The notes under the pieces were generated by a model that was given only the letters and a program-made list of their open reading frames with translations, made no database searches and had not been told where the DNA came from. A stretch of 64,000 bases of DNA from an uncultured Bacteroidia bacterium (lineage in GTDB: Bacteria; Bacteroidota; Bacteroidia; Bacteroidales; Prolixibacteraceae), in assembly GCA_903923905.1 (NCBI GenBank), contig CAIXZH010000054.1, forward strand, positions 1 to 64,000, given 5' to 3'. Position 1 is the first letter of the stretch; each line of letters opens with the position of its first letter. Position numbers and translations under genes: made by a program. Shown piece by piece: positions 8,302-15,982 of the stretch.

Positions 8302-9354
8302 CTAAACTGCCACGTAATATTTAATGTTTTCTTTGGTAATAATGTCAATTGGTGTATAATTGGCACTTTTCACCTTTTCTTTCCTGACAATCTGGTCAAA
8401 GAGTAAATTTATAGCTGCAAAACCTTGTTTTTCAGGATTTTGGTTCAGAAGAAAATCGATTTTTCCATTTAGGAGTAGTTCGGTATTTTTTTGAATTAAA
8501 TCATAACCGATTATTTTTGGGCGGATTTCATAGGTGTCGAATAAACCTGCAACCAGATGCACTTTAGAATTTGTTACAAAAACTGCATCTATTGAGTTTA
8601 CTTTTGCAATACTGGTATTTATTCCTTTGGCAGTTTCAATTTCCTCTGCAGAAACTTCCATTTTAATGATCCGATGCGATTTATTACTGACTGTTTCAAA
8701 ATAATTTAGAAATCCACCTTCACGCAACAACAGATGGTTTGCATTTTGAAGATCTTTAGTAATATGAATCAGTAAAACATTGCTTTTTGGAGCAATCCCA
8801 TAATCCAGTAATTTTGCTGCCAGAAAGCCGCTTTGCACCGAATCCTGTACAATAAAACTGATTGGATTAGCTTCAGTTAGATTTGAATCTATGAAAACAT
8901 AGGGAATGGATCGCTGATCAAGTAATTGCGTGAATTTTAAGGATTCACGTTTTCCCCAGGGTGCCAACAGGATGCCGTCGGGTGAGGATTCAAGTAATTT
9001 GTTGGCTTCTTTGGTAAAAGATTCCGGATCTTCCATTTTGAAATGGTGTGACTGAAGCCTTATTCCGTAAGGCATTAACTTGTTAACAGCCTTTTCAATT
9101 CCTTCCTGAGGTTTGGACCAAAAGGAATCTTTACTTGAGGCCCTCGGGGTGAATGAGGCAATTGTGGTTATCTTTTTTGAAGCAAGAGAGCTGGCCAATA
9201 TATTCGGCCTGTAATCAAAATCCCGGATAATCTTTAGAATTTTGTCTCTTGTTTCTGCCGATACTTCACCGCGTTGGTGGAGAACCCGATCAACCGTCCC
9301 AATTGACACGCCAGCTTTAAGGGCAATGTCGAGGATTCTGATGTTTTTTGTCAT
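8302..9354 (-). CDS. LacI-family transcriptional repressor of the hexuronate locus
   Basis: A 350-residue regulator with an N-terminal LacI helix-turn-helix (ILDIALKAGVSIGTVDRVL, residues 7-25) and hinge (PNILASSLASKK). A periplasmic-binding-protein-like effector domain follows. It is first in the leftward operon and divergent from uxaE. Two palindromes with central CpG (CGTGTACGAACACG, CGTGAACGAACACG) occur in the divergent spacer, as expected for its operators, so it probably controls both arms and itself. The likely inducer is a uronate pathway intermediate; this is inferred from context only. Confidence 0.9.
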   Translation of the reverse strand: MTKNIRILDIALKAGVSIGTVDRVLHQRGEVSAETRDKILKIIRDFDYRPNILASSLASKKITTIASFTPRASSKDSFWSKPQEGIEKAVNKLMPYGIRLQSHHFKMEDPESFTKEANKLLESSPDGILLAPWGKRESLKFTQLLDQRSIPYVFIDSNLTEANPISFIVQDSVQSGFLAAKLLDYGIAPKSNVLLIHITKDLQNANHLLLREGGFLNYFETVSNKSHRIIKMEVSAEEIETAKGINTSIAKVNSIDAVFVTNSKVHLVAGLFDTYEIRPKIIGYDLIQKNTELLLNGKIDFLLNQNPEKQGFAAINLLFDQIVRKEKVKSANYTPIDIITKENIKYYVAV

Positions 9355-9381
9355 CCGGTTAGAATTTTGTATAATTGGTTA

Positions 9382-9389
9382 CAAAAATA
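9382..9389 (-). promoter_or_regulatory. Candidate -7 box for the lacI operon
   Basis: On the minus strand the octamer TATTTTTG fits the Bacteroidota -7 consensus TAnnTTTG and lies 28 bp before the lacI ATG. The place where a -33 box should be is taken by the operator at 9408-9421, consistent with autorepression. No good -33 box is visible. Confidence 0.45.
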
Positions 9390-9407
9390 ATTGATATTTC
9401 TTATTTT

Positions 9408-9421
9408 CGTGTACGAACACG
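9408..9421. promoter_or_regulatory. LacI-type operator O1
   Basis: CGTGTACGAACACG is a 14-bp palindrome with one mismatched pair and a central CpG, the usual geometry of LacI-family operators. It covers the expected -33 region of the lacI promoter. A sister site lies exactly 90 bp to the right. Confidence 0.7.
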
Positions 9422-9468
9422 GATAAAATGTTTTAAAACATAAAAGATATTTTTTTGTACATTAATAT

Positions 9469-9499
9469 TTTGATTTAGTTATAAAACCAACTACTTTCG
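9469..9499 (+). promoter_or_regulatory. Promoter of uxaE (Bacteroidota -33/-7 type)
   Basis: TTTG at 9469-9472 is followed after exactly 19 bp by TACTTTCG at 9492-9499, matching TTTG-N19-TAnnTTTG with one mismatch. The operator at 9498-9511 overlaps its downstream edge and the expected start site, so bound repressor would block initiation. The uxaE ATG is about 90 bp downstream. Confidence 0.65.
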
Positions 9500-9511
9500 T
9501 GAACGAACACG
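9498..9511. promoter_or_regulatory. LacI-type operator O2
   Basis: CGTGAACGAACACG shares 13 of 14 bases with the site at 9408-9421, with the right half GAACACG identical. It overlaps the -7 box of the uxaE promoter. The 90-bp centre-to-centre distance would allow looping by a tetrameric repressor. Confidence 0.7.
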
Positions 9512-9591
9512 GAATGTTTTTAAACAATACTTAAACTTCAGGAATTTTTTTTGCTTATTAATTTATCCATACAATAATAAATAATTTTAGA

Positions 9592-10842
9592 ATGAAGATT
9601 GGAAAATACAGTTTAGGCATTGGTGACCGGTTTGGCCATCAGGGGGAAGCGCAATTACGGGCAATTATTAAAGCAGCAGCAGCTGGTGCTGATATCGTTC
9701 CAGTATGGAATAAGTCTAACAGGGAGCATTCTTATATCCACTCGAAACCGGTCGATACCCGGATTGAAGCTGATGCTGCGGTTAAAGCATTATCTTTTGA
9801 AGGGAACTACTTTGTCGATGCAGATCATATCAATTTGTCTAATGTTCAGGGTTTTATATCTGCCTCCGATTTTTTCACACTCGATGTTGCCAGTAAAATA
9901 GGGAGTGCATCAAGTGATGAAGAAATAGCTGCATTTATTGCATCATCCGAAAAGTATACCGGTGCTTTGAATATCCCCGGGATTCAGGATCCTTTTGAAA
10001 TTTCTGAATCATTGTTGATTGAAATTTGCCGAAAGTTTTTGGCTGCAATAGCCGAGGCCGGCAGAATATACAGTTTTATAAAGGAGCAAAAAGGTGAAGA
10101 TAATTTTGTCACGGAGGTTTCTATGGATGAAGTTGAAATTCCTCAAACACCTGTTGAAATGTTCTTTATTTTAAAAATGATTGCAGAGCAGAATATTCCG
10201 GTTCAGACTATTGCTCCCAAGTTTACTGGCCGTTTTAATAAAGGTGTAAATTATGTGGGAGATATTGCTCAGTTTTCAAAGGAATTTGAAGAAGATGTAC
10301 TGGTAATTGATTATGCTGTAAAAGAATTTGATTTGCCTGATAATCTGAAGCTTAGTGTTCATTCGGGGTCTGATAAATTCTCAATTTACCCTGAAATTTC
10401 AGGAATTCTTAAAAAACACGACAAAGGAATTCATGTCAAAACTGCCGGTACAACATGGCTCGAAGAGGTTATCGGACTGGCACTGGCCGGAGGAGAGGCT
10501 CTGGAATTGGCAAAGTATATATATATTAATGCGTTAACTCGTCAGGAGGAGTTGTGTGCGCCGTACGCTGATGTAATTGACATCAAGAAGGATGAATTGC
10601 CTTCGGTTGAGGAAGTAAAACAATGGGGAAGCTATAAATTTGCCAATACATTGCGGCATATCCCGGATCATCCCGATTACAATCCCAATTTCAGACAATT
10701 AATTCATGTTGGTTATAAAATTGCAGCTGAATGCGGAGCCAAATATACCGGCTTACTTGAAAAACATCATGAGATAATTGGTAAATGCGTGGAGGAAAAT
10801 CTATTCGATCGGCATTTGAAAAGGCTATTTGAATTGAGGTAA
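9592..10842 (+). CDS. uxaE: Tagaturonate/fructuronate 3-epimerase family protein
   Basis: Proposed to interconvert D-tagaturonate and D-fructuronate, which lets galacturonate feed into the glucuronate branch. The 416-residue protein is recognised by family-like stretches such as MKIGKYSLGIGDRFGHQG, FVDADHIN, IAPKFTGRFNKGVNYVGD, SVHSGSDKFSIYP and HVKTAGTTWLEE. These resemble the UxaE group described from Thermotoga. His and Asp residues in DADHIN and HSGSDKF are likely metal ligands. It leads the rightward arm, with uxaC 184 bp downstream across a word-repeat region. The presence of uxaE explains why uxaA and uxaB are not needed here. Confidence 0.85.
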   Translation: MKIGKYSLGIGDRFGHQGEAQLRAIIKAAAAGADIVPVWNKSNREHSYIHSKPVDTRIEADAAVKALSFEGNYFVDADHINLSNVQGFISASDFFTLDVASKIGSASSDEEIAAFIASSEKYTGALNIPGIQDPFEISESLLIEICRKFLAAIAEAGRIYSFIKEQKGEDNFVTEVSMDEVEIPQTPVEMFFILKMIAEQNIPVQTIAPKFTGRFNKGVNYVGDIAQFSKEFEEDVLVIDYAVKEFDLPDNLKLSVHSGSDKFSIYPEISGILKKHDKGIHVKTAGTTWLEEVIGLALAGGEALELAKYIYINALTRQEELCAPYADVIDIKKDELPSVEEVKQWGSYKFANTLRHIPDHPDYNPNFRQLIHVGYKIAAECGAKYTGLLEKHHEIIGKCVEENLFDRHLKRLFELR

Positions 10843-10965
10843 TTTAGGCTATCAGGCTTTAGGCTATTAGGCTTAAGGTTAGCAATATTCTGGTTCAGTC
10901 CTAAAATTTTAACAGAAGAGAATAGAATTGGAAGTTTCTTAAAAGCCTGTAGCCTAAAAACCTAA
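10843..10965. repeat. 15-bp word array with inverted counterpart between uxaE and uxaC
   Basis: Directly after the uxaE stop, TTTAGGCTATCAGGC and TTTAGGCTATTAGGC stand in tandem (10843-10872). About 70 bp further, AAAGCCTGTAGCCTAAA (10942-10958) is the reverse complement of the first unit with one base missing. The transcript could fold into a long hairpin between two co-directional genes. The same word reappears at 59801-59918. Confidence 0.75.
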
Positions 10966-11026
10966 TTGATTTTCACTTATGGATTAGTTTTGAAATATCG
11001 TATTTAAATCATAAAATAAAATAGTC

Positions 11027-12433
11027 ATGAAACCATTTATGGATGATGATTTTTTGCTTCAATCAGAGACTGCAAAAAAATTATATTCTCAATATGCAGC
11101 GCCAATGCCAATCTTTGATTATCACTGTCATATTTCTCCTCAGGAGATTGCTGAAGACCGTCGGTTTAATAACCTGTCAGAGATTTGGCTTCATGGAGAT
11201 CATTACAAATGGAGAGCGATGCGTACAAATGGTGTCGATGAAAAATACTGTACAGGAAGTGCCAGTGACTGGGAGAAATTTCAAAAATGGGCTGAGACAG
11301 CTCCCTATACCATGCGAAATCCTCTTTATCACTGGACTCATCTGGAATTGCGCCGTCCGTTTGGCATTAAAACATTACTGAATCCAACCACTGCACGAAA
11401 GATTTGGGATGACTGCAATACGCAATTGCAATCCGCTGATTTTTCATGCCGGGGAATTATCCGGAAGGCAAATGTAAAGGTCATTTGTACGACAGATGAC
11501 CCTGTTGATACCCTTGAATTTCATCAAAATATAAGGGAAAGCGGATTTGAGGTGAAGGTGATCCCCGCCTGGAGACCTGACAAAGCTATGGCTGTTGAAG
11601 ATCCCCGGGTTTTTAATGCTTACGTTAATCTGCTGGAAACAGCTTCAGATACTGCAATATCTTCATTCGATCATTTCATGGCAGCGCTTAATAAAAGGCA
11701 TCTCTTCTTTCATGAAAATGGGTGCCGGTTATCGGATCACGGTCTTGAAACTATTTATGCTGCAGACTATACTTTGGAGGAGATCAAAGTTATATTTAAC
11801 TCGCTCCGAAGCGGAAAGATTCCGAGATTCGAAGAGATTATATTGTTTAAATCTGCCATGCTCTACGAATTTGCGGTAATGGACCATTCACGCAACTGGA
11901 CGCAGCAATATCATCTGGGGGCAATGCGCAATAATAATTCCAGGATGTTTAAGCAAATTGGGGCTGATAAAGGTTTCGACTCGATCGGAGATTACCCCGT
12001 TGCGGCGCCGTTATCGAAATTTCTGAACCGGCTCGAATATGAACAGAAGCTCACCCGGACAATTTTTTACAACCTTAATCCGGCAGATAATGATGTGCTG
12101 GCTACAATGATTGGCAATTTTCAGGATGGTTCCACTCCTGGGAAAATTCAGTGGGGTTCCGGCTGGTGGTTTCTTGATCAGAAGGACGGAATTACCAATC
12201 AATTGAATACATTGTCCAATATGGGATTGTTAAGCCGGTTTGTTGGGATGCTTACCGATTCGCGAAGTTTTCTCTCCTATTCCCGTCATGAATATTTCCG
12301 CCGAATACTTTGCAACCTCATCGGAAAAGATGTGGAAAACGGTGAAATTCCAGAGGATATGGGTTTTCTAGGAAAGATGGTGCAGGATATTTCTTATAAT
12401 AATGCAGCCAGTTATTTTGATTTTGGGGTATAG
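11027..12433 (+). CDS. uxaC: Glucuronate isomerase (uronate isomerase)
   Basis: Converts D-glucuronate to D-fructuronate and D-galacturonate to D-tagaturonate. The 468-residue protein is full length (E. coli UxaC is 470). It starts with the amidohydrolase-type metal motif DYHCHISPQE (His33, His35). It also has the family segments LSEIWLHGDHYKWRAMR, TTDDPVDTLEFH, LGAMRNNNSRM and the C-terminal GKIQWGSGWWF and LTDSRSFLSYSRHEYFRR. It sits between uxaE and the uronate transporter. Confidence 0.97.
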   Translation: MKPFMDDDFLLQSETAKKLYSQYAAPMPIFDYHCHISPQEIAEDRRFNNLSEIWLHGDHYKWRAMRTNGVDEKYCTGSASDWEKFQKWAETAPYTMRNPLYHWTHLELRRPFGIKTLLNPTTARKIWDDCNTQLQSADFSCRGIIRKANVKVICTTDDPVDTLEFHQNIRESGFEVKVIPAWRPDKAMAVEDPRVFNAYVNLLETASDTAISSFDHFMAALNKRHLFFHENGCRLSDHGLETIYAADYTLEEIKVIFNSLRSGKIPRFEEIILFKSAMLYEFAVMDHSRNWTQQYHLGAMRNNNSRMFKQIGADKGFDSIGDYPVAAPLSKFLNRLEYEQKLTRTIFYNLNPADNDVLATMIGNFQDGSTPGKIQWGSGWWFLDQKDGITNQLNTLSNMGLLSRFVGMLTDSRSFLSYSRHEYFRRILCNLIGKDVENGEIPEDMGFLGKMVQDISYNNAASYFDFGV

Positions 12434-12460
12434 TTAATTATTTGGATAATATTCATAAAT

Positions 12461-12485
12461 TGCAATCGATTGCATTTTCGAAAAT
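12461..12485. promoter_or_regulatory. Two abutting palindromes upstream of the hexuronate transporter
   Basis: TGCAATCGATTGCA (12461-12474) and ATTTTCGAAAAT (12474-12485) are perfect palindromes with central CpG that share one base. Their centres are 12 bp apart. They lie about 60-85 bp before the transporter ATG. The form suits LacI-family operators but the sequence differs from O1/O2, so a second regulator is possible. Confidence 0.45.
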
Positions 12486-12547
12486 GGTCGTTTATAATCC
12501 TGAATATTAGCGCGAACATTTTTGTCAGTAACTAATTAAACGCACAA

Positions 12548-13912
12548 ATGAACCAACTAAATCAGAAAATTGGCAGATACAGATGGGTAATCGCCACACT
12601 TCTCCTTTTTGCGACCACCATCAACTACATGGACCGGCAGGTAATCAGCTATCTAAAGGAGTTCTTTTGCTCTCCGGTTGTTAAAGGAGGTTTTGGCTGG
12701 ACGAACACCGATTTTGCCTTTATAACCTCTTTTTTTACTGCATTTTATGCAGGAATGACTATAATAGCGGGATGGGTTATAGATCAGATAGGTACTAAAT
12801 TGGGCTTGGCACTTTCGCTGATTATTTGGTCCATTTTTGGAATGCTAAATGCCTTTGCCGGGAGTGTTATTGCCCTTCATGTTGCAATCCGCAGTTTATT
12901 CGGAGTAGGAGAGGCGGGTAATTTTCCTGCTTCCATTAAGACGGTTGCTGAATGGTTTCCGAAAAGAGAGCGGGCATTGGCTACGGGCATTTTCAATAGC
13001 GGATCAAATCTGGGGGCGATGCTTGCTGCCCTCTTTGTTCCATGGTGTATGGTTACTTATGGAGTTCAGCTGGGTTGGAAAATGGCATTTATATTTACAG
13101 GTGGAGTTGGTTTCTTTTGGTTGATTTTCTGGTTCTGGCTTTATGACGCACCATCAAAGCAAAAACGACTATCAAAAACTGAATACCAATACATTCATAG
13201 TGATGATGAGGAGGACGTGCTTATAAAACCGGTTAACGGAGATGAGGATAAGGCTAAAGTCCCGTGGGGGAGACTTTTTTCTTATCGCCAGACATGGTCC
13301 TTTTTCATTGGCAAATTTATGACAGATGGAATCTGGTGGTTTTATCTTTTTTGGTTGCCCGATTATCTCCATAAACAATTCGGTATGACCAAAGCGGAAG
13401 TGATGTGGCCAACTTTCATTGTTTACGGGGTTGCGATCTTTGGAAGCGTTTTTGGTGGAAGTATCCCTATGTTTATGATGAAGCGGGGAATGCCGGTTTA
13501 TAAGGCTCGGATGACTTCGATGTTTTTGATCTCCCTTTTCCCTTTGACGGTTCTTTTGACCCAATATTTTGGCAATGTTGCGGTGTTCGGGACTCACGCC
13601 TCGACGTTGGCAATAGCGGTTATTTGCATCGGAGCTGCCGCGCACCAGGCATGGTCTGCAAATATGTTCACTACTGTTTCGGATATGTTTCCCAAGAAAT
13701 CGATCGGATCAGTTACCGGAATTGGTGCGATGGCCGGTGGACTCGGTGGTGTTTTTATTCAGCAACTGGTTGGCCGGCTCACCGATTTTTACAGCAGCAC
13801 TCCACAGATTGCTTATGGTATCATGTTTATGGTTTGTTCATTTGCATACCTGATTGCCTGGTTTTTAATGAAGATTCTGGTACCTCGTCACAGCCCCATT
13901 ACCGATTTATAA
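12548..13912 (+). CDS. MFS hexuronate transporter (ExuT-like)
   Basis: Proton-coupled uptake of glucuronate/galacturonate across the inner membrane. The 454-residue protein has about 12 membrane segments. It starts with RWVIATLLLFATTINYMDRQVISYL, where INYMDRQ is the signature of the ACS/ExuT branch of MFS. It also has the loop motifs GWVIDQIGTKLG and RSLFGVGEAGNFPASIK. A charged cytosolic loop with DDEEDV lies between the two halves. It is last of the rightward arm and a terminator hairpin follows. Related carriers take other sugar acids, so substrate range is inferred from the neighbours. Confidence 0.88.
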   Translation: MNQLNQKIGRYRWVIATLLLFATTINYMDRQVISYLKEFFCSPVVKGGFGWTNTDFAFITSFFTAFYAGMTIIAGWVIDQIGTKLGLALSLIIWSIFGMLNAFAGSVIALHVAIRSLFGVGEAGNFPASIKTVAEWFPKRERALATGIFNSGSNLGAMLAALFVPWCMVTYGVQLGWKMAFIFTGGVGFFWLIFWFWLYDAPSKQKRLSKTEYQYIHSDDEEDVLIKPVNGDEDKAKVPWGRLFSYRQTWSFFIGKFMTDGIWWFYLFWLPDYLHKQFGMTKAEVMWPTFIVYGVAIFGSVFGGSIPMFMMKRGMPVYKARMTSMFLISLFPLTVLLTQYFGNVAVFGTHASTLAIAVICIGAAAHQAWSANMFTTVSDMFPKKSIGSVTGIGAMAGGLGGVFIQQLVGRLTDFYSSTPQIAYGIMFMVCSFAYLIAWFLMKILVPRHSPITDL

Positions 13913-13927
13913 TCTCTCCATTAGATT

Positions 13928-13965
13928 AAGACCTGACAGGTTTCTGCAACTTGTCAGGTCTTTTG
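13928..13965. terminator. Terminator hairpin after the transporter gene
   Basis: AAGACCTGACA (13928-13938) pairs perfectly with TGTCAGGTCTT (13952-13962) and is followed by a short T run. It lies 15 bp after the MFS stop and between convergent genes. The CCTGACAGG core is a sequence often reused in Bacteroidota terminators. Confidence 0.75.
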
Positions 13966-14030
13966 ATCCGGTGATTGGTTAAGTTTCCTGTTATTTGTCT
14001 GTTAGACCTACTCTTTAATGAACTAAATCA

Positions 14031-14564
14031 CTAAAACAATTTCCCAATCTCCTTTTTAAGTTCATTCATCGCAATCACAATTACCTGGTTTTCCTCGTCG
14101 ATATAGTTTTCGATGATCTTTTTGCTCAACAATAGGGCAGGAGCCTGCCTGTCTATTTCTTCAGCTGATTTATTGATAATTCCGACCAGATTTTCCCTGG
14201 CTCCCCGGATGGCTTCCCAAAGAAGAGGAGATACATAAATTTGTTGGGATAGATTGTACTCGAACTCCTGACGGATGTGAGAGAGGAGCTCCTGATGAAA
14301 ATCTGAAGCTTTTAAATCATGTGGAGGTACCCTGATCAACAATGATTGCGGTGAGATCCGCTCCAAAAGCAGGGCAAGTCGCTCATAGGCCTGCAATCGG
14401 ATCGGTGTGACTTGCTTGCTGTTTTTTATCCTGAACTCAAACTCCTGGCGTTTCTGCCCCTGTTCAAGCATATCACGGAACAAAAAATAGGCTGTTAAAA
14501 AGACAATTAAAGCTGGAAGGGTTATTTTTAAGATTTCCCATATTGCATTCATATCATTTCCCAT
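14031..14564 (-). CDS. Conserved-looking membrane-anchored protein of unknown function
   Basis: Not recognised. The 177-residue product has one N-terminal membrane segment (about residues 10-28), then a charged, helix-rich cytosolic region with EQGQKRQEFEFRIKNSKQVTPIRLQAYERLALLLERI. The C-terminal half is amphipathic and likely coiled. Two starts are possible, Met1 or Met5 (MNAIWEIL). It follows the four-helix membrane protein gene on the same strand across a 46-bp spacer with a 9-bp word repeat, so the two are likely co-transcribed. Confidence 0.7.
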   Translation of the reverse strand: MGNDMNAIWEILKITLPALIVFLTAYFLFRDMLEQGQKRQEFEFRIKNSKQVTPIRLQAYERLALLLERISPQSLLIRVPPHDLKASDFHQELLSHIRQEFEYNLSQQIYVSPLLWEAIRGARENLVGIINKSAEEIDRQAPALLLSKKIIENYIDEENQVIVIAMNELKKEIGKLF

Positions 14565-14609
14565 GTTGTTATCGTTGTAGTTTCTTTAATTCGACTAATT
14601 TCCTTTTTT

Positions 14610-14633
14610 TCTATTGTTTCTGTTGTTTCTGAT
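14610..14633. repeat. 9-bp word array at the end of the 142-residue membrane protein
   Basis: CTATTGTTT, CTGTTGTTT and CTGATTTTC follow each other with a 9-bp period. They form the last eight or so codons (QKQQKQ) and the stop of the gene on the minus strand. The word is close to the one before gnd at 2724-2759. Confidence 0.6.
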
Positions 14634-15039
14634 TTTCAATTTTATTAGCTTTTCCTGACAAGGCGGATACCTGGGTATAGAGGAAAAAGATAAGTACAAA
14701 GTAAATTATGGTGAGAATCGCCAGAACCGGATAGCGCTTTCTTTTCAGTTGAAACAAGAGAAGTGAAGCACCGGCCAAAACCCCTCCGGCTAAAAGTTGC
14801 CAACCTGTTGATATGAGCAGATTTACGGCTAATTCTGTTCCGTTTCGTTCTCCCGAAGTGGTTAAATCTCCAAAAAAGTTAAAATAGAGTCCTGCCAGGC
14901 CGGTGATAATTAATACACCCCATCCCAGTAGCGTCCATATTCCCTTCTTTTCGATAAAGCCTATGGTAAGCAGTACAACTCCTGCAAATATACCCCATTG
15001 AGGGAGGAGTGTCGGAAGATATAATTCGGTATTGGTCAT
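14611..15039 (-). CDS. Small four-helix membrane protein of unknown function
   Basis: Not recognised. The 142-residue protein has about four membrane segments: residues 12-26, 32-53, a segment around 72-95, and 104-124. Short charged loops such as KRKRYP separate them. The C-terminal tail KIENQKQQKQ is encoded by a 9-bp intergenic-type repeat, suggesting that the stop codon has drifted into, or been created by, the repeat. It is upstream of the 177-residue anchored protein on the same strand and divergent from the HAD phosphatase gene. Confidence 0.65.
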   Translation of the reverse strand: MTNTELYLPTLLPQWGIFAGVVLLTIGFIEKKGIWTLLGWGVLIITGLAGLYFNFFGDLTTSGERNGTELAVNLLISTGWQLLAGGVLAGASLLLFQLKRKRYPVLAILTIIYFVLIFFLYTQVSALSGKANKIENQKQQKQ

Positions 15040-15150
15040 TTTTTATCCTTTAAATAGTCATGCAAAATAGCAAATTTCTTGTTAACAATTTATTAAAACT
15101 GCTTTAAACTTTTATATCCCTATTTTTGAATCCAAAATATTTCACAACCT

Positions 15151-15771
15151 ATGAGTAATGAATTAAGACCAAATCCCCTTGCAAAAGGATTGATTTTTGA
15201 TATTGACGGAACAATATGCGATACGATGCCGGTACATTTTATCGCGTGGCGCCAGACTGCCGCTGAACACGGCATCGATTTTACACCCGAATTATTTGTT
15301 GAAGTAACGGGTGTACCGGCTTTTCAAACAAGTCAATATTTGAAAGAAAAATTTAATTCCGACTTTGATGAAATGGAATTTACACTTCGAAAAGAGGCTC
15401 GTTATGAGCAAAATATGAGTCAGGCAAAACCTATCGGGCCGGTAGTTAAAGTTATCAGGGAAAACAAAGGTAAACTACCTATGGCATGTGGAACTGGTGG
15501 TTCGCAATACCTTGCCTGGAAAACACTCGAAATTGCAGGAGTTAAAGATTGTTTTGAACATGTGGTAGCTGCCGAAGATGTGATCAATCATAAACCTTTT
15601 CCGGATACTTTTTTAAAGGCTGCTGAACTGATTGGAGTTCAACCGTCAGATTGTGAGGTTTTCGAGGATGGTCAGCTCGGATTGGAAGCCGCTGAACGTG
15701 CTGGGATGATGTCAGTGGATGTGACTCAATATTATGAAGTTACAATTGGGAAGGAAATAAATAATGGATAA
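15151..15771 (+). CDS. HAD-superfamily phosphatase, beta-phosphoglucomutase-like
   Basis: A 206-residue HAD subfamily IA hydrolase. Motif I is FDIDGTICDT with nucleophile Asp17 and acid/base Asp19. A helical cap follows, motif II ACGTGG is near residue 113, Lys is in NHKPFPDTF, and motif IV is EDGQLGLEAAERAG. The closest-looking families are beta-phosphoglucomutase and sugar-phosphate phosphatases such as fructose-1-phosphate phosphatase. The substrate cannot be fixed. The short N-terminal extension MSNELRPNPLAKG fits the latter group. It stands alone between two spacers. Confidence 0.82.
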   Translation: MSNELRPNPLAKGLIFDIDGTICDTMPVHFIAWRQTAAEHGIDFTPELFVEVTGVPAFQTSQYLKEKFNSDFDEMEFTLRKEARYEQNMSQAKPIGPVVKVIRENKGKLPMACGTGGSQYLAWKTLEIAGVKDCFEHVVAAEDVINHKPFPDTFLKAAELIGVQPSDCEVFEDGQLGLEAAERAGMMSVDVTQYYEVTIGKEINNG

Positions 15772-15777
15772 TGGAAT

Positions 15778-15941
15778 AATGGTAAATGCTGAATGCTTAA
15801 TATTGGTTTAATAGTCTTATATTTAGTTCATTACTTTCAGATAAAATCGAATTGATTTTAAATTTGCTTATCAATAATTGATTTATCTGACAATTAATCA
15901 TTCAGCATTAATCATTCAGCATTAACCATTCATCATTCGGC
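15778..15941. repeat. Heptamer word array with inverted counterpart between the HAD gene and uvrB
   Basis: At 15893-15941 seven consecutive heptamers read ATTAATC, ATTCAGC, ATTAATC, ATTCAGC, ATTAACC, ATTCATC, ATTCGGC. At 15778-15801 a 24-base segment matches the reverse complement of 15907-15930 at 22 positions. The arms are 105 bp apart and would form a long hairpin in RNA. Confidence 0.75.
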
Positions 15942-15982
15942 CATTTATATTAACTTCGTCCTAACACAACTAATTTCTGATT

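Noticed and set aside
13172-13645. 157-codon open frame on the minus strand inside the transporter gene
   Set aside because: It is antisense to a well-supported MFS gene and its composition follows from that gene's codons.
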